A program made the position numbers and the translations under genes. The notes beneath the pieces are model-generated. The model was not told the origin of the DNA. It ran no database searches and saw only the letters and a list, made by a program, of their open reading frames with translations. From Isochrysis galbana (Eukaryota; Haptophyta; Isochrysidales; Isochrysidaceae), in NCBI GenBank assembly GCA_018136815.1, contig CM030943.1, positions 1,946,446 through 2,010,445 of the forward strand: a stretch of 64,000 bases of DNA, read 5' to 3'. Numbering within the stretch: position 1 is the first letter of the stretch; every line of letters starts with the position of its first letter. Shown in pieces: positions 10,581 through 20,752 of the stretch.

Positions 10581-11640
10581 CCGCCCTAGCAGTCACGCCA
10601 ATCGCCGCCGCCGCCCGCGCTCGTCGCGAAGTAGTCGGCCGTGTGTGCCGCCGACGACTACGCCAACGTCACCCGGCCGAACGGGCCGAGTGCCCAACTT
10701 TCGACCGCTACCGGGCGCGCTGCCGGCGCTTTCTCGGTCAACCACTGGGATAGAATGCCCTGCCAGGCGCCATATCCGAATATGCCGCCCGAGCAGCCAC
10801 GCCAATCGCCGCCGCCGCCCGCGCGCATCGCGAAATAGTCGGCCGTATGTGGCGCCGACGACTACGCCAACGTCACCCGGCCGTACGGGCCGAGTGCCCA
10901 ACTTTCGACCGCTACCGGGCGCGCTGCCGGCGCTTTCTCGGTCATCCACTGGGATAGAATGCCCTGCCAGGCACCATATCCGAATATGCCGCCCTAGCAG
11001 CCACGCCAATCGCCGCCGCCGCCCGCGTGCATCGCGCCGTAGTCGGCCGTGTGTGGCGCCGTCAACTACGCTGACGTCACCCGGCCGAATGGGCCGGAGT
11101 GCCCAACTTTCGAATGCGAGCGGTCGCGCTGCCGGCGCTTTCTCGGCTATCCACTGAGATAGAATGCCCCACCAGGCACCATATTCAAAAGTGCCACCCG
11201 AGCAGCCACGCCAATCGCCGCCGCCGCCCGCGCGCATCGCGAAGTAGTCGGCCGTGTGTGGCGCCGACGACTACGCCAACGTCACCCGGCCGAACGGGCC
11301 GAGTGCCCAACTTCCGACCGCTACCGGGCGCGCTGCCGGCGCTTTCTCGGTCAACCACTGGGATAGAATGCCCTGCCAGGCGCGATATCCGAATATGCCG
11401 CCCGAGCAGCCACGCTAATCGCCGCCGCCGCCCTCGCGCATCGCGAAATAGTCGGCCGTGTGTGGCGCCGACGACTACGCCAACGTCACCCGGCCGTACG
11501 GGCCGAGTGCCCAACTTTCGACCGCTACCGGGCGCGCTGCCGGCGCTTTCTCGGTCATCCACTGGGATAGAATGCCCTGCCAGGCACCATATCCGAATAT
11601 GCCGCCCTAGCAGCCACGCCAATCGCCGCCGCCGCCCGCG
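10568..11640 (+). repeat. Tandem array, unit about 205 bases, five to six copies
   Basis: Units start at about 10568, 10770, 10977, 11182, 11385 and 11591, each opening with a form of ATATCCGAATATGCCGCCC. They contain CGCCAATCGCCGCCGCCGCC, ACGTCACCCGGCC, GTGCCCAACTTTCGACCG and CACTGGGATAGAATGCCC. Neighbours are roughly nine in ten bases alike, the unit at 11182 being most diverged. Alternate units look more like each other, hinting at a two-unit higher-order repeat (10568/11385 and 10770/11182 differ in shared positions). The first unit begins inside the hAT coding sequence. Confidence 0.9.
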
Positions 11641-12480
11641 CACATGGCGTCGAAGTTGGCCCTGTGCAACACCGAAAACAAGACCAAGGCTATGGGCCGA
11701 ACGGGCCCGAGTGCCCAACTTTCGAACGCGACTGCGATTGCCGCTGGCACTTCCTTGCCCCTCAGCTTGCATAGGGCAAGTTAACACTCATCATATGAAA
11801 TGGTTCCGCCCCAGGAGCCAAATTCATGTACCTAACGGCCTCGGCGCACGCCTTTGCGGTGAAGGCGGAGGTGAGACGTGAACACGACACACACCAGCTC
11901 TCAAGATTTCGAATCAACGCTGGGCGCGAACGCGTGGGGCCGGGCCAGGAGGCTTTGGGGGCTACAGGCAGGCCCGGAACAGCCGGGTCGCGACCGGCCC
12001 GTCGCGCCGCACGGCCACTTGAAGAGCTGCACCTCCAGGCGTCCAATCGAGCGCTGGTCGACGTCAATAGGGGCCATGGCCCTGGGCGTCGGGCCGGATC
12101 GAATCGAGGCATTCCTGCGGTGCGAGGGGCCAGGATGGGTTAGTGCGAGTGTGTGCGACCCTCAAGAACCAGCGTGCGACCTACTAGTGACCCCCCACCC
12201 TGCTCGCGAGAGCTCTGGGCTCTGCATGGCCACCACCTCCAGGCCATTCTTCGGCCGATCGCGGGCGATCGGACGTCGCGGAAGCTCCGCGTTTTTTAGA
12301 GTGATGCGCCCTACATTCACTACTCTGATTCCCTCCCGTGAGCGCCCGCCTGAATCTCCCAAAATAGCCCGCCACGCGCGGGGGAAGGGAGGGGGGTCCC
12401 TCACCGACGCCATTGCCCTTCGTGGGGTGGGAGGGGGTGGTTCGGAGGGCGGAGGGAGTTGGCGGGGCAGGTAGGGGGGG
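11640..12480 (+). pseudogene. Possible degenerate second hAT/BED fragment
   Basis: After the array the sequence changes. An open frame from 11878 contains LGANAWGRARRLWG and, further on, LGVGPDRIEAFLRCEG. These resemble ELGARAWGRGPIAKLQG and FTGGPSQIRCHL of the hAT protein at 9125 in the same order. The zinc-ligand cysteines before the GPDRI motif are not visible. This looks like the worn start of a related transposase. Bases 12160-12480 hold nothing recognised. Confidence 0.3.
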
Positions 12481-13260
12481 ACCCTAAGGAATCCTTGGAC
12501 ACCCAGGGGAGGTGGGAAATAGTGGTTAAAATGAGTGAGTGACCGGGCTACCAGGGGGTGCCCAGGTTCCCTTCCGACACATACATATCATAATTACTAG
12601 GATGTTTGACCCTCCCTCCGCGCCTCCATGCGCATCTGACGAACCTCCAGGGTCTTTCTCCCAGCCTTCTGCACCACCACTCCTTGTGCCTGTGCTAACA
12701 TAACATTCTGAGTGAAAACAAAACTGTCACATCGCCCTCTTTTGACGGAACGCGACTTTACGATTCTTTACGACTACTACAGTACTTTACTACTACTACT
12801 AGGGCTCTCTCTCTCTCTCTCTCTCTCCCGTCGATGACAAGCCATCAAGGGACGCCGGCGCGCCCCGCGGCGTCCACCTCGCCCTCTGGTTATGTAATCT
12901 TTCTGCCCTCTCCCGCGAGAAGAACGCGGGGGGGGAAGGGGGGGGGCTCTAGTAATTGATGGAATCTTCCTGCGACGCTCCGTACTCCCGCGAGAAGAGC
13001 GCAGGGGGAAGGGGGGGCCCTCTGGTTATGTAATATTTCTGCCCTCTCTCGCGATAAAAACGCCCAGGGGGAAGGGGAGGGGGGGGAGCTGCTCCGCGGA
13101 GGGGGTCTCCCTCTCTCTCTCTCTCTCTCGCCTCCCCCCCCCCGCGCGCGGGGCTTCGTCAACACGCATAGCCCTCCCCCCCGCCGCATCCCAACCTCCT
13201 CCTTCCCACCGCCACCGCCAGCGATCCCAGCGGGGCTTTCTTACATTAAATGGGCATCTT
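12481..13260. repeat. Spacer with three imperfect tandem copies of a 65-70 base unit
   Basis: No gene. Bases 12675-12760 are the inverted partner of 2131-2195. From about 12878 to 13085 a unit with TTATGTAATNTTTCTGCCCTCTC, CGCGAGAAGAACGC and a trailing GGGGGAAGGGG run appears about three times, the middle copy being diverged. CT microsatellites lie at 12806-12829 and 13108-13130. Confidence 0.6.
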
Positions 13261-13387
13261 CTTCTTGTGATTCGGGGTGCCCCCGCGGGCCGGCGCTCCT
13301 CATCATCCGCCGCTCCTTCCTCCCTACCCTTCCCACTCCTTCCCTACCCACACCCTCTCCCTTCCCTTCTCGCTGTCCCCTCGCCTG

Positions 13388-13954
13388 ATGACGCTCTCCC
13401 TCTGCTCCGCCATTTCCCTCTCTTTCACCCTCGGCGTGCCCGCGCCGCTCCCTGCCCCGCGCGCCCCGCCCCCCTCCTTGCTGCTCCCTGCTGCTCCCCT
13501 CGCTGCGGCCACCGGCCTCGGCCTCCTCACTCTCATCTCGTTCCAGAGAGCCAAGGTGGAAAGGGACTCATTCTTCTCGATCAGCTGGAATCAGGACTCG
13601 CAGGACGCCGGTGAGGATGCTTGCGTGCTCATCGGAGAGGAGGCGGCGAGCGATGGCAAGCAGTGGTTCGTGTGCACCTCCGACGCTCAGCTCGACGGAG
13701 CCGACTGCACGCTCGTCCAGGGCTGGGGCAACGCCGCCGCGAAGGACGGAGAGAAGCTGTGCAAGGTACCCAAAGCGAGTTCATAGCCGTAGCCGGCGCG
13801 CCCACGCAGGCAGCGCGGGATCAGCCGACACAGCCCCTCTCTACAGTTTCTTGTCCTGAAGCCAAGGACGGCAGCCATCATGTATTTGATCCCCTCCTCC
13901 CCGGAGATCCTCGCTCTCGTCCCGTCCTACATTGCATGCGCATGTCGTTCATGA
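13388..13954 (+). CDS. Small leader-bearing protein of unknown function, two exons
   Basis: Exons 13388-13765 and 13847-13954 join in phase 0 (donor GTACCC, acceptor CTCTCTACAG), giving about 161 residues. The start MTLSLCSAISLSFTLG is a typical secretory signal; the following proline- and alanine-rich stretch and a second hydrophobic segment (APLAAATGLGLLTLISF) suit either a plastid bipartite leader or a membrane anchor. The rest (EDACVLIGEEA, WFVCTSDAQLDGADCTLVQGWG) has three regularly placed cysteines and is compact, but I do not recognise the family. The second exon is short and its last residues may be wrong; the first exon is the better supported part. Confidence 0.5.
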
Positions 13955-15440
13955 TGCATCCCATGACGATCAGGTAGTCCCATTCATCTTGCGCTCGCCC
14001 ACGTTCTACCCGTGGGCGCGCGTCGCCTGCATGCATCCATTCACACCACCCCGCGCACACCCGTGCCGCCGTCGCATGCCCCTACGGCGGGCCATCTGTT
14101 CTCTTGCCGACGTTGTCCGTCGTTGTGGCAGCTGCGTGGTTTGTTCTCGATCTCGCGCTCTTTGCTCACCGCTTCTGATACATCGCATCGTACCCACACT
14201 AATGTCCCGGACGGCACGAGCAAGGGCCACGCGATACTACTGCGTTCTGGTTGCATCTTCTATTTCCTGTTCCTAAGATGTACTATGTATTTATGTATTG
14301 TCCTTCTCAGTTTCATGCGTTTGCGTCTACAGAAACCTCTAAAGATTCTGGCTACTACTGCTAGCTGTGGGGGGCCATTGCACTCACGGTGCTGACTATC
14401 GCCATCGCCTATACCCCAAACTCTCACTCCCTTTCCCTTTACGCGCATATGTTGTATTCAGGCCTCCTGGCATGAATATTTCGGCATGGGTACGTGCCTT
14501 CGTCGTTATATATCGTCTTCTATGTTCGTCTTGGGCACTCAAGGCGTGCAGACTCGGATTCTCCCTGGGCTCAGATCCTGGTCCGCCGATTTTTGTCTCG
14601 AAATTCGAAGATTTGAGTTTTATTTTTACGGCCTCGCAGCGCGCCCGGTCGTGGCTCCGAGTTGGGCGCTCCGGGCCCCTCGGGGCCGTGCGTGAGCGCG
14701 TTTGAATGCCGCCGGGGGTGGATTGCGACGAGGCACCGGCGCGCGGCTGGCGCGATTGGCGTCGCTGGCGCGGCGGGTTCTGCTCACTCAATGTCCTGGC
14801 TGGCCCGGACACCGGGCTGATGGCGAAGAAAGCTTTCGCAGCGCGCCCGGGCGCACGTCTAACTCGGGCGCTCCGGGACCCCTCCGTTGGCGCGCTAGCG
14901 AGGGACGCGAGGGGGCGATTTGCGATGAGGCGGCGGCGGGCATGGGGGGCAGTAAGAGGCGCTCCTGGCAGCCTACGCGCATGGCTGTGGCTGTCCGAGG
15001 CACGCTGCGCCGGGTACGCGTCGATTAGCGGCCCGACGCTCGCCCGCGCTCGCGTCGGACGTCGGCCCTCCGCGATAGTGATTTCTGGCCAATTTGCGCG
15101 TTTTCTGGTTACGCATCGCTGTGGGGGCTACCGTGGGGGGTCTAGGGCCCAAAGGGCACCGGATATGTGCTAGTTACACCTATCCGGTCGCCATATCCAA
15201 AAATCTCGTAATGAATCCTCAATCTTGACTTGGTCAATTTTCACCCTTAGAAGTTAAAATAGCTGTTTGACCGCCCTAAAAAATAGCCCGTTTTCACCGT
15301 GTACCGTGTTTCAAACGCCCTCCCTAGTAGCATGCCGTGTTTGCGAGGTTCCCGTGCTTCTAGTAAAGCCAAAAACAGGCCGTATTTGCTGTGTTTGGAG
15401 GCCCCCCCTGCCGTGTTTCACATCTAGGCTAGCTAGTCGT
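13955..15440. other. Intergenic repeat patchwork
   Basis: No gene supported. Bases about 14450-14660 are a diverged relative of the LTR copies at 25.2 and 36.5 kb. Bases 15200-15275 (AATGAATCCTCAATCTTGAC, then CAGCTATTTTA-like words reversed) match 31660-31775 in the opposite orientation. Bases 15290-15430 (CCGTGTTTCAAACG ... CACATCTAGGCT) look like a worn relative of the M1 MITE. 14660-15170 is GC-rich with no recognisable content. Confidence 0.4.
14450..14660 (+). mobile_element. Old, partial retroelement LTR fossil
   Basis: Shares the order of words TTGTATTC, GGCATGAATATT and GTCTCGAAATTCG with the better preserved LTR at 36476. Much diverged, short and broken; an old copy. Confidence 0.4.
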
Positions 15441-15769
15441 AGAAGGAGATGTTCAAAAGAAAACCCCGTGGGCGTGGGGAGAGAGATGTGCGGGGACGGT
15501 AGAATCTCGCACGCCGCCTCGACCCCTTCTTTACAACAAAACTCGAGAGGGTGGAGGCCGGCGGGGGAGGAGAAGGAGGAGTTTTGTTGAGAAAGGGCCC
15601 CAGACTGCGGGAGATGCAGCCGTCGTCACATCTCTCTCACCACGGGGTTTTATTCTGTTACTGCGCGGTGATTCACCCGGCTCTCTCTCCCTCTCATCCT
15701 GCTGTGTCCCCAGAGGTTTTTACCGGTGAAAATGGCTGAAAAACTCTCTCTGTACGACCCTCCCCCGTC

Positions 15770-16036
15770 TTCTCTCCCTCTCTCCACATTAGCTCTCTCC
15801 CTCTCTCCCCCGCGCCCTCCCCCTCTCCCTCTCGCGTCCTGTGGGCGCGCGCAGCAGGCGAGTCTCCCTCCCTCCCTCCCTCCCTCCCTCCCACCCTCTT
15901 TCTCTCTCTCGCTCTCTCCCCCACCCCCCTCTCTCCCTCTCTCCCTGCTTCCCTCCTTCCCTCTCCCCCACACATCCCCCCTCTCTCTCCTTCCCCCCTC
16001 CTTCCCTTGCTCTCTTCCTCGCCCTCTATCCATCTT

Positions 16037-16086
<50 letters not shown>
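15770..16086. repeat. CT-rich tract and (TC)n upstream of adenylosuccinate synthetase gene
   Basis: Polypyrimidine on the plus strand, including CCTCCCTCCCTCC at about 15868-15892 and pure TC at 16036-16086. It ends about 170 bases before the predicted start codon of the next gene. Confidence 0.9.
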
Positions 16087-16088
<2 letters not shown>

Positions 16089-16259
16089 CTCCGGCCGCAG
16101 GGCTAGCTGCGCGAGTGGCAGCCCTCGTCACACCTCCTCTCCTCACACCTCCTCATTACCCCAAGAGCCCACCGCATCCTGCCCGACCCATTGCACCCGC
16201 TCTGCTCATGTCCCTCGCGCGTCCTGTCGTCCCTTCTTCCCGCAGCAGCAGGGCCCCTC

Positions 16260-18589
16260 ATGTCGTCGCGCGCCGCCGAGCTCGCCGCCGGCGCCCTAAT
16301 CGGCGCGGTCGGCGTTGCGGCGCTCGCTCTGCTGACTGAGCGCTATCTCGAGGACTCGAAGCGGCTGTGGCGGCAGGGCGTGCTCAAGGCGGCGCACCTG
16401 CGCAAGTCGGCGCTCACCTATGACCAAGAGGATGAGCAAGGCGACGAGCAAGACGGCGAGTTTAAGCCGGCCCTTCCGCCAACGCCTGGCGGGCGTCTCG
16501 CGAGCGGCGCCAAGAAGTGCGCTGCGACAGTCGGCTTCAATAAGCAGCTAGTGCGCGAGCGGGCGGAGACCTATGAGGCAATCAAAGGACTGGAGCGGCT
16601 GCCGGAACTCGACTACGTGCCTAGCGCGCGCTACGAAGAGGCACCGGTGGAGGAGATCCTCCACCCGTTGATCGATGAGGCGGGCGTCATCCTTGTGGCG
16701 GGCGCTTATTTTGGCGACGAGGGCAAGGGCAAGACGGTTGACGCTATCGCACGCCACCCAGCAGTCAAGGTGGTGGCGCGCGTCAACTCAGGCGAGAACG
16801 CGGGGCACACCGTTTTTGGTGAGACTGGCCACAAGTACGACTTCCATCTCTGCCCGTCGGGCTTGCTCACCCCGGGGAAGGTCAACGTGATTGGACCCGA
16901 GTGCGTCATGGATCCCGTGTCCTTCATGGAGCGTGAGATCTCGCAGCTGATCCTGACAAACGTGAAGTACATGGACCGGCTCTTCATTGGCAACGTCCAT
17001 CTCGTCTGCCCGCACCACAAGCTGCTCGACCTCATCGGCTCGTGGGACGCGCCCAACCGCTCGACACTGCAGGGCATGGGGCCCGTCCACGCCTCCAAGG
17101 CTTCGCGCCGCGGTCTGCGGCTCGACCACCTGTTCAACGGGCGCGACGGCAATGCGGTGTGCCGCTCGGCGCGCGTAATGCGAGGCTCGCGGCGTAGCCC
17201 GCGGGAGCATGACACGCTTAGCTCACTCGACTCCCCTGGTTCCCCTCCGTCATTTCTCGGCTGCAGGGCGCGCGCATCCGGCTGGAGCGCGATATGGGGG
17301 AGTACTGGGGAGCGCTCAAGGTGAAGGGCGTATCAGAGGCCGACCTCTTACGCGTTGCCGAGGTAAGGCCGCGACTGCTGGAAGTGCGCGCGTACAAGCG
17401 GCACCCATTCGATGTGGGTGCGCCCTCGACCTGGCAGCCAACCATCCCCATCATTCCGCCTCAGGCAAACCCGAAGATCCAGCCTCACGTCCTGGGCTTC
17501 ATCCGGGCAGAGGACAAGGCGGGCTATGTGCTGGACTTGTTCGACAAGTGGGTCATCAATAACCCCGACTTCCCCAAGTGCGCCGACGTCTCGTACGTGC
17601 TCCGTCAGACGATAGCCCAGGGAGGCAAGGTGCTCCTCGAGGGGCCACAGTCCTACTTCCTGTCCAACGCATCCGAGAAGTTTTGGGACTCGGGCACCTC
17701 AGCTAACACAGATGCTGCGGGCATGCTTTGTGCGGCAAGGATCAACCTGACTTCACCCAGCCTCAAACCCCTCTGCATCAACATCCACAAGGCGCCGGGC
17801 GCATCGCGCGTCGGGTCAGGAGCCAACCCCTGCGCTTTCGTGCCGCAGCACTACTTTTCGACGACTGACTCGACCAAGGAAGACTTTGAGCTGATGAAGC
17901 TCGATTGGCGCGAGGTGTGCAAGAGCTACTTCGGCTCAATCCAACCCAACGGGCTGCTTCGGCCAGGGAAGTACACCAACGCGACGGGAACGTACGACTT
18001 GGGTGTCGCCATGGCCGCCGCTTCCTGCATCCATCCTTCGCACCGTGAGTTTGGTGTCACGTCCGGCAGGCCGCGCGTCGTCGGCTTCTTTGACTGCGTT
18101 GCGCACGCGGAGCTCATGCAGATCCAGGGCCCGTACTGCTCAATCTCCGCGTTTGACCGCGCCGACGACTATGACGAGTACGCCGTCTGCATTGCCTACG
18201 TCTATGCCCACCCGCAGGGGCTCGAGCTTACCTCCAACGGCCGTGTGTTCAAGTCTGGCACCATCATCCGGGCGGGCGAGCAGCTGCCCACGCAGCAGAT
18301 CCTCGCTCACTGCGAACCGATCCTCAAGAAGGTGCAGGGCTGGCGCGACACCCCCATCTTTGCGCGCTCCGAGTGGTGGAAGTCCCAGCAGCACCCGGTC
18401 GCACTACCCGACAACGTCTGCGCCCTGCTCGACATCATCGAGCACTTCACAGGGACTACCATCATATCCATCGGCAACGGGCCACGGGGCGATGAGATCG
18501 TGTACCTGCGGAGGCTACGCGAACGCACCTTGCCCTTTGGGCTTGGCAGCCCGCGGTCGTCTGCCGGCAGGCCGAAGGCGGAGTCCTGA
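16260..18589 (+). CDS. Adenylosuccinate synthetase, divergent, two exons
   Basis: Exons 16260-17156 and 17267-18589 join in phase 0 across a 110-base GT-AG intron, giving about 739 residues. The enzyme makes adenylosuccinate from IMP, aspartate and GTP, the committed step to AMP. Family marks: the GTP/IMP loop GDEGKGKTVDAIA near residue 152 with its Asp and Lys, NSGENAGHTVF with the catalytic His, LLEGPQSYFLS for the family's EGAQG loop, VGSGANPCAF, and TSGRPRVVGFFDC for the TGRPRRCGWLD segment. The protein is much longer than the usual 430-460 residues: there is an N-terminal extension of about 140 residues opening with a hydrophobic segment (LAAGALIGAVGVAALALL) that could anchor it in a membrane or direct it to an organelle. 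An ATG at 16191 would add 23 residues. Loop motifs differ from the consensus but the key residues I can name are kept, so it is probably active. Confidence 0.85.
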
Positions 18590-20102
18590 CGCGGCGGCGG
18601 CACCCCACGCGACACGTGAGGCGTGCGGAAGGAGGCACGGGCGGGAAACTATCCGGAAGCAGCCGCTGCGCGCGAGACCGGCAACATAGTGTGAGGTGCC
18701 GTGCCTCTATTTGCAGCGGAATCCCATTGCCATTTACCAGCGAGAACTCAAATAGGACCTTCCGCGTCGTGCCCGTATGGGCTGCACATCGCCCCTCACG
18801 ACTGGGCGAGCAGCTGTGATCGTCACGTCTCGCTCGTGCTTTTGACCATCGCGACCTCGATGTGTGCGAGAGCTCACGCATGGAGGCCATCCCGTCGTTG
18901 TGAGGCAGCACCGGTGCGTGTAAGCCGCGGCCGAGTTGAGCCCACACGAGGTGGGTGGATGGCCCGTGCAAGGTGTGGTGCTCCTCGCTCTCTCGCAAGT
19001 CGCCTATCCGTAGCAGCGCTTGCCCTTGCTGTTGTGCGGACGATGTGTGGGTCATGCGGCGGCGGCGTCTCGTCTCCCATAACTTCCACCCTCGCCTCGC
19101 GCTCGAGAGATTAGCAAGACAGTCGGCTCGACCGTTGCTTGTGCCGTCCGTGCCTTTATGCACGCGGGCGATGAACGTGAGGGTGAAGGGCTTGTCGTAG
19201 TGGTGTGGCAGGGGACAATATTCTAATTCTAATGCATGTAAGAGCTAACAATCTATGAATATGATTGCGCGTGTTGCTTCTATCAATCATGGGCGTATGC
19301 TGTATGATGCGCCTCTTTGGCCGTGAAAAACAAGCCCTTTCAATCCTCATATTCACGCCTCGCACGTGGCTTTGGGGCTCTACCGTGTAGCCACGCCCTA
19401 ATCCCTTAAACGTTCCGCCCCCTCGCGCAACCGCTGCCTTATGCGGCGGCGCCTCTCCTTCCTCCTTCATGTGCCCAGGTTGTTTGGGTGCCGCGGGTTA
19501 GGGGTTAGGCGGGGTGCTCCAGCACCAAGCGGTTGGGTTCTCTCCCCACTGTGCCACTAAATTAAGTAAATTAAGTAAGTAGGGTAGAAAGTGGCCCGTG
19601 TCCATGATAGCGATAGAGATAGGCTATTTTAGATGCTACTACTAGGCCTATTACTATTACTATTAGTGCGTGTTGCACCCCAAATCCGAATCTTCGCCAA
19701 AGTTTTTTCAAAGTAGCGGCTACGCGCCCGGCAAAACGGGTATGCGGTGGCACACGGTGCATTTCACGAACGCTCAAAGGGCCTTGCCAACCGGAACCGT
19801 GTGAGTGAGCTGCACCACTTCCACATGGCACTCGACCTCATGCCGGCATAGGAAATGCACCATTTCGTGAACACCGGAGCGGTCGGCAGCGCTGACATCA
19901 CGGACTGCTAACCCGGATGCACTCAACTGTCCCTGAGACGGCTGATACCGAACTGCATCGGCCGCACGGCATCGCTCACTTTCCCACGCCAACCTTCCGC
20001 TAGGGCCTTGACGCGGAGGCATGCCATGATGCATACGGAGTAAAATCAACCAGCTACTCGCCATGTGCCGATGCGAGTACATCGGCCATGGGGTACGCAG
20101 GC
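18590..20102. other. Intergenic, no gene seen
   Basis: Holds the 3' flanks of two convergent genes. Around 19756-19885 two copies of GTGCATTTCACGAACG and GAAATGCACCATTTCGTGAAC face each other, a weak inverted repeat. Open frames here are short and unsupported. Confidence 0.5.
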
Positions 20103-20752
20103 TCACTTGAGGAGCGAGCGCGCCAGCTGCTCTCTCGCAGACGCAAACATCGTGTTGAACGACTGCTCGGTAAACGCGGCTTCAGCCCCTGTCGGTGCCC
20201 CATCGGAGCCCTTCATGCTAACGCGGTTGACAATGGTGGTTGGGTCCGTCTCTAGGATCATCCCGCCGTCGACGAGCTCGTCTATAGCAAGGAGCAAAGT
20301 GTCAAAATTGTCCATCAAACTGCGCTTATCCGGGGTCGTGCGCAGCGCCGCTGTGAGTGCGTCCACAAGCGCGCTGAGAGCGCTGACGAGGATGAGCTCG
20401 TTCTCCGCCTGGTGCCCAACCACAAAGAACCACACATCGGCGCTATTGCGGTAAACTGTCACCATGTTGTCAAACATGATGATTTCCGCCTCATTCTTCG
20501 CGTTCGTCCGTACCGTCTTCTCGCTCAACTTCTTCTCAAACGCGTGCTCCTACCGGCAGGCGAGGTCACCGGCCAGGGCGGTGAACAGGCATGTAGGGCA
20601 AGGAGGCAGGGTGGCGTGAGAAGGCGGTGCCCACTCAGCAGGCGGCGATGCACCTCTGCGAGGTTGGCGAACTCGTTCTTGTAATACTTCGCGACTATCC
20701 TCTTCCCATCCGAGTCTAGCACCACGAGCGACTTGATCGCGGGGATGTCGCC
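20103..20752 (-). CDS. COPZ: Coatomer subunit zeta (COPI), at least two exons, first exon not resolved
   Basis: Exons read downwards: 20752-20654 and 20549-20103, joined in phase 0 over a 104-base intron. The product is the small zeta subunit of the COPI coat, which pairs with gamma-COP in the F-subcomplex and acts on Golgi-to-ER vesicles. The longin-type core is clear: AIKSLVVLDSDGKRIVAKYY, FEKKLSEKT, then IIMFDNMVTVYRNSADVWFF, ENELILVSAL and AIDELVDGGMILETDP. About 181 residues are covered, close to the usual 175-200. The 5' boundary at 20752 is an acceptor (GCGTGCAG), so a very short upstream exon must supply the Met; I could not choose one. The C-terminal tail ends with AREQLARSLLK. Confidence 0.9.

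Noticed and set aside
10568-11640. CRISPR-like array
   Set aside because: Whole unit of about 205 bases is repeated, with no short direct repeat and variable spacer; eukaryotic context.
10593-11881. Long open frames on both strands over the tandem array
   Set aside because: They arise because the repeat unit is near a multiple of three; Arg/Pro-rich readings with no family.
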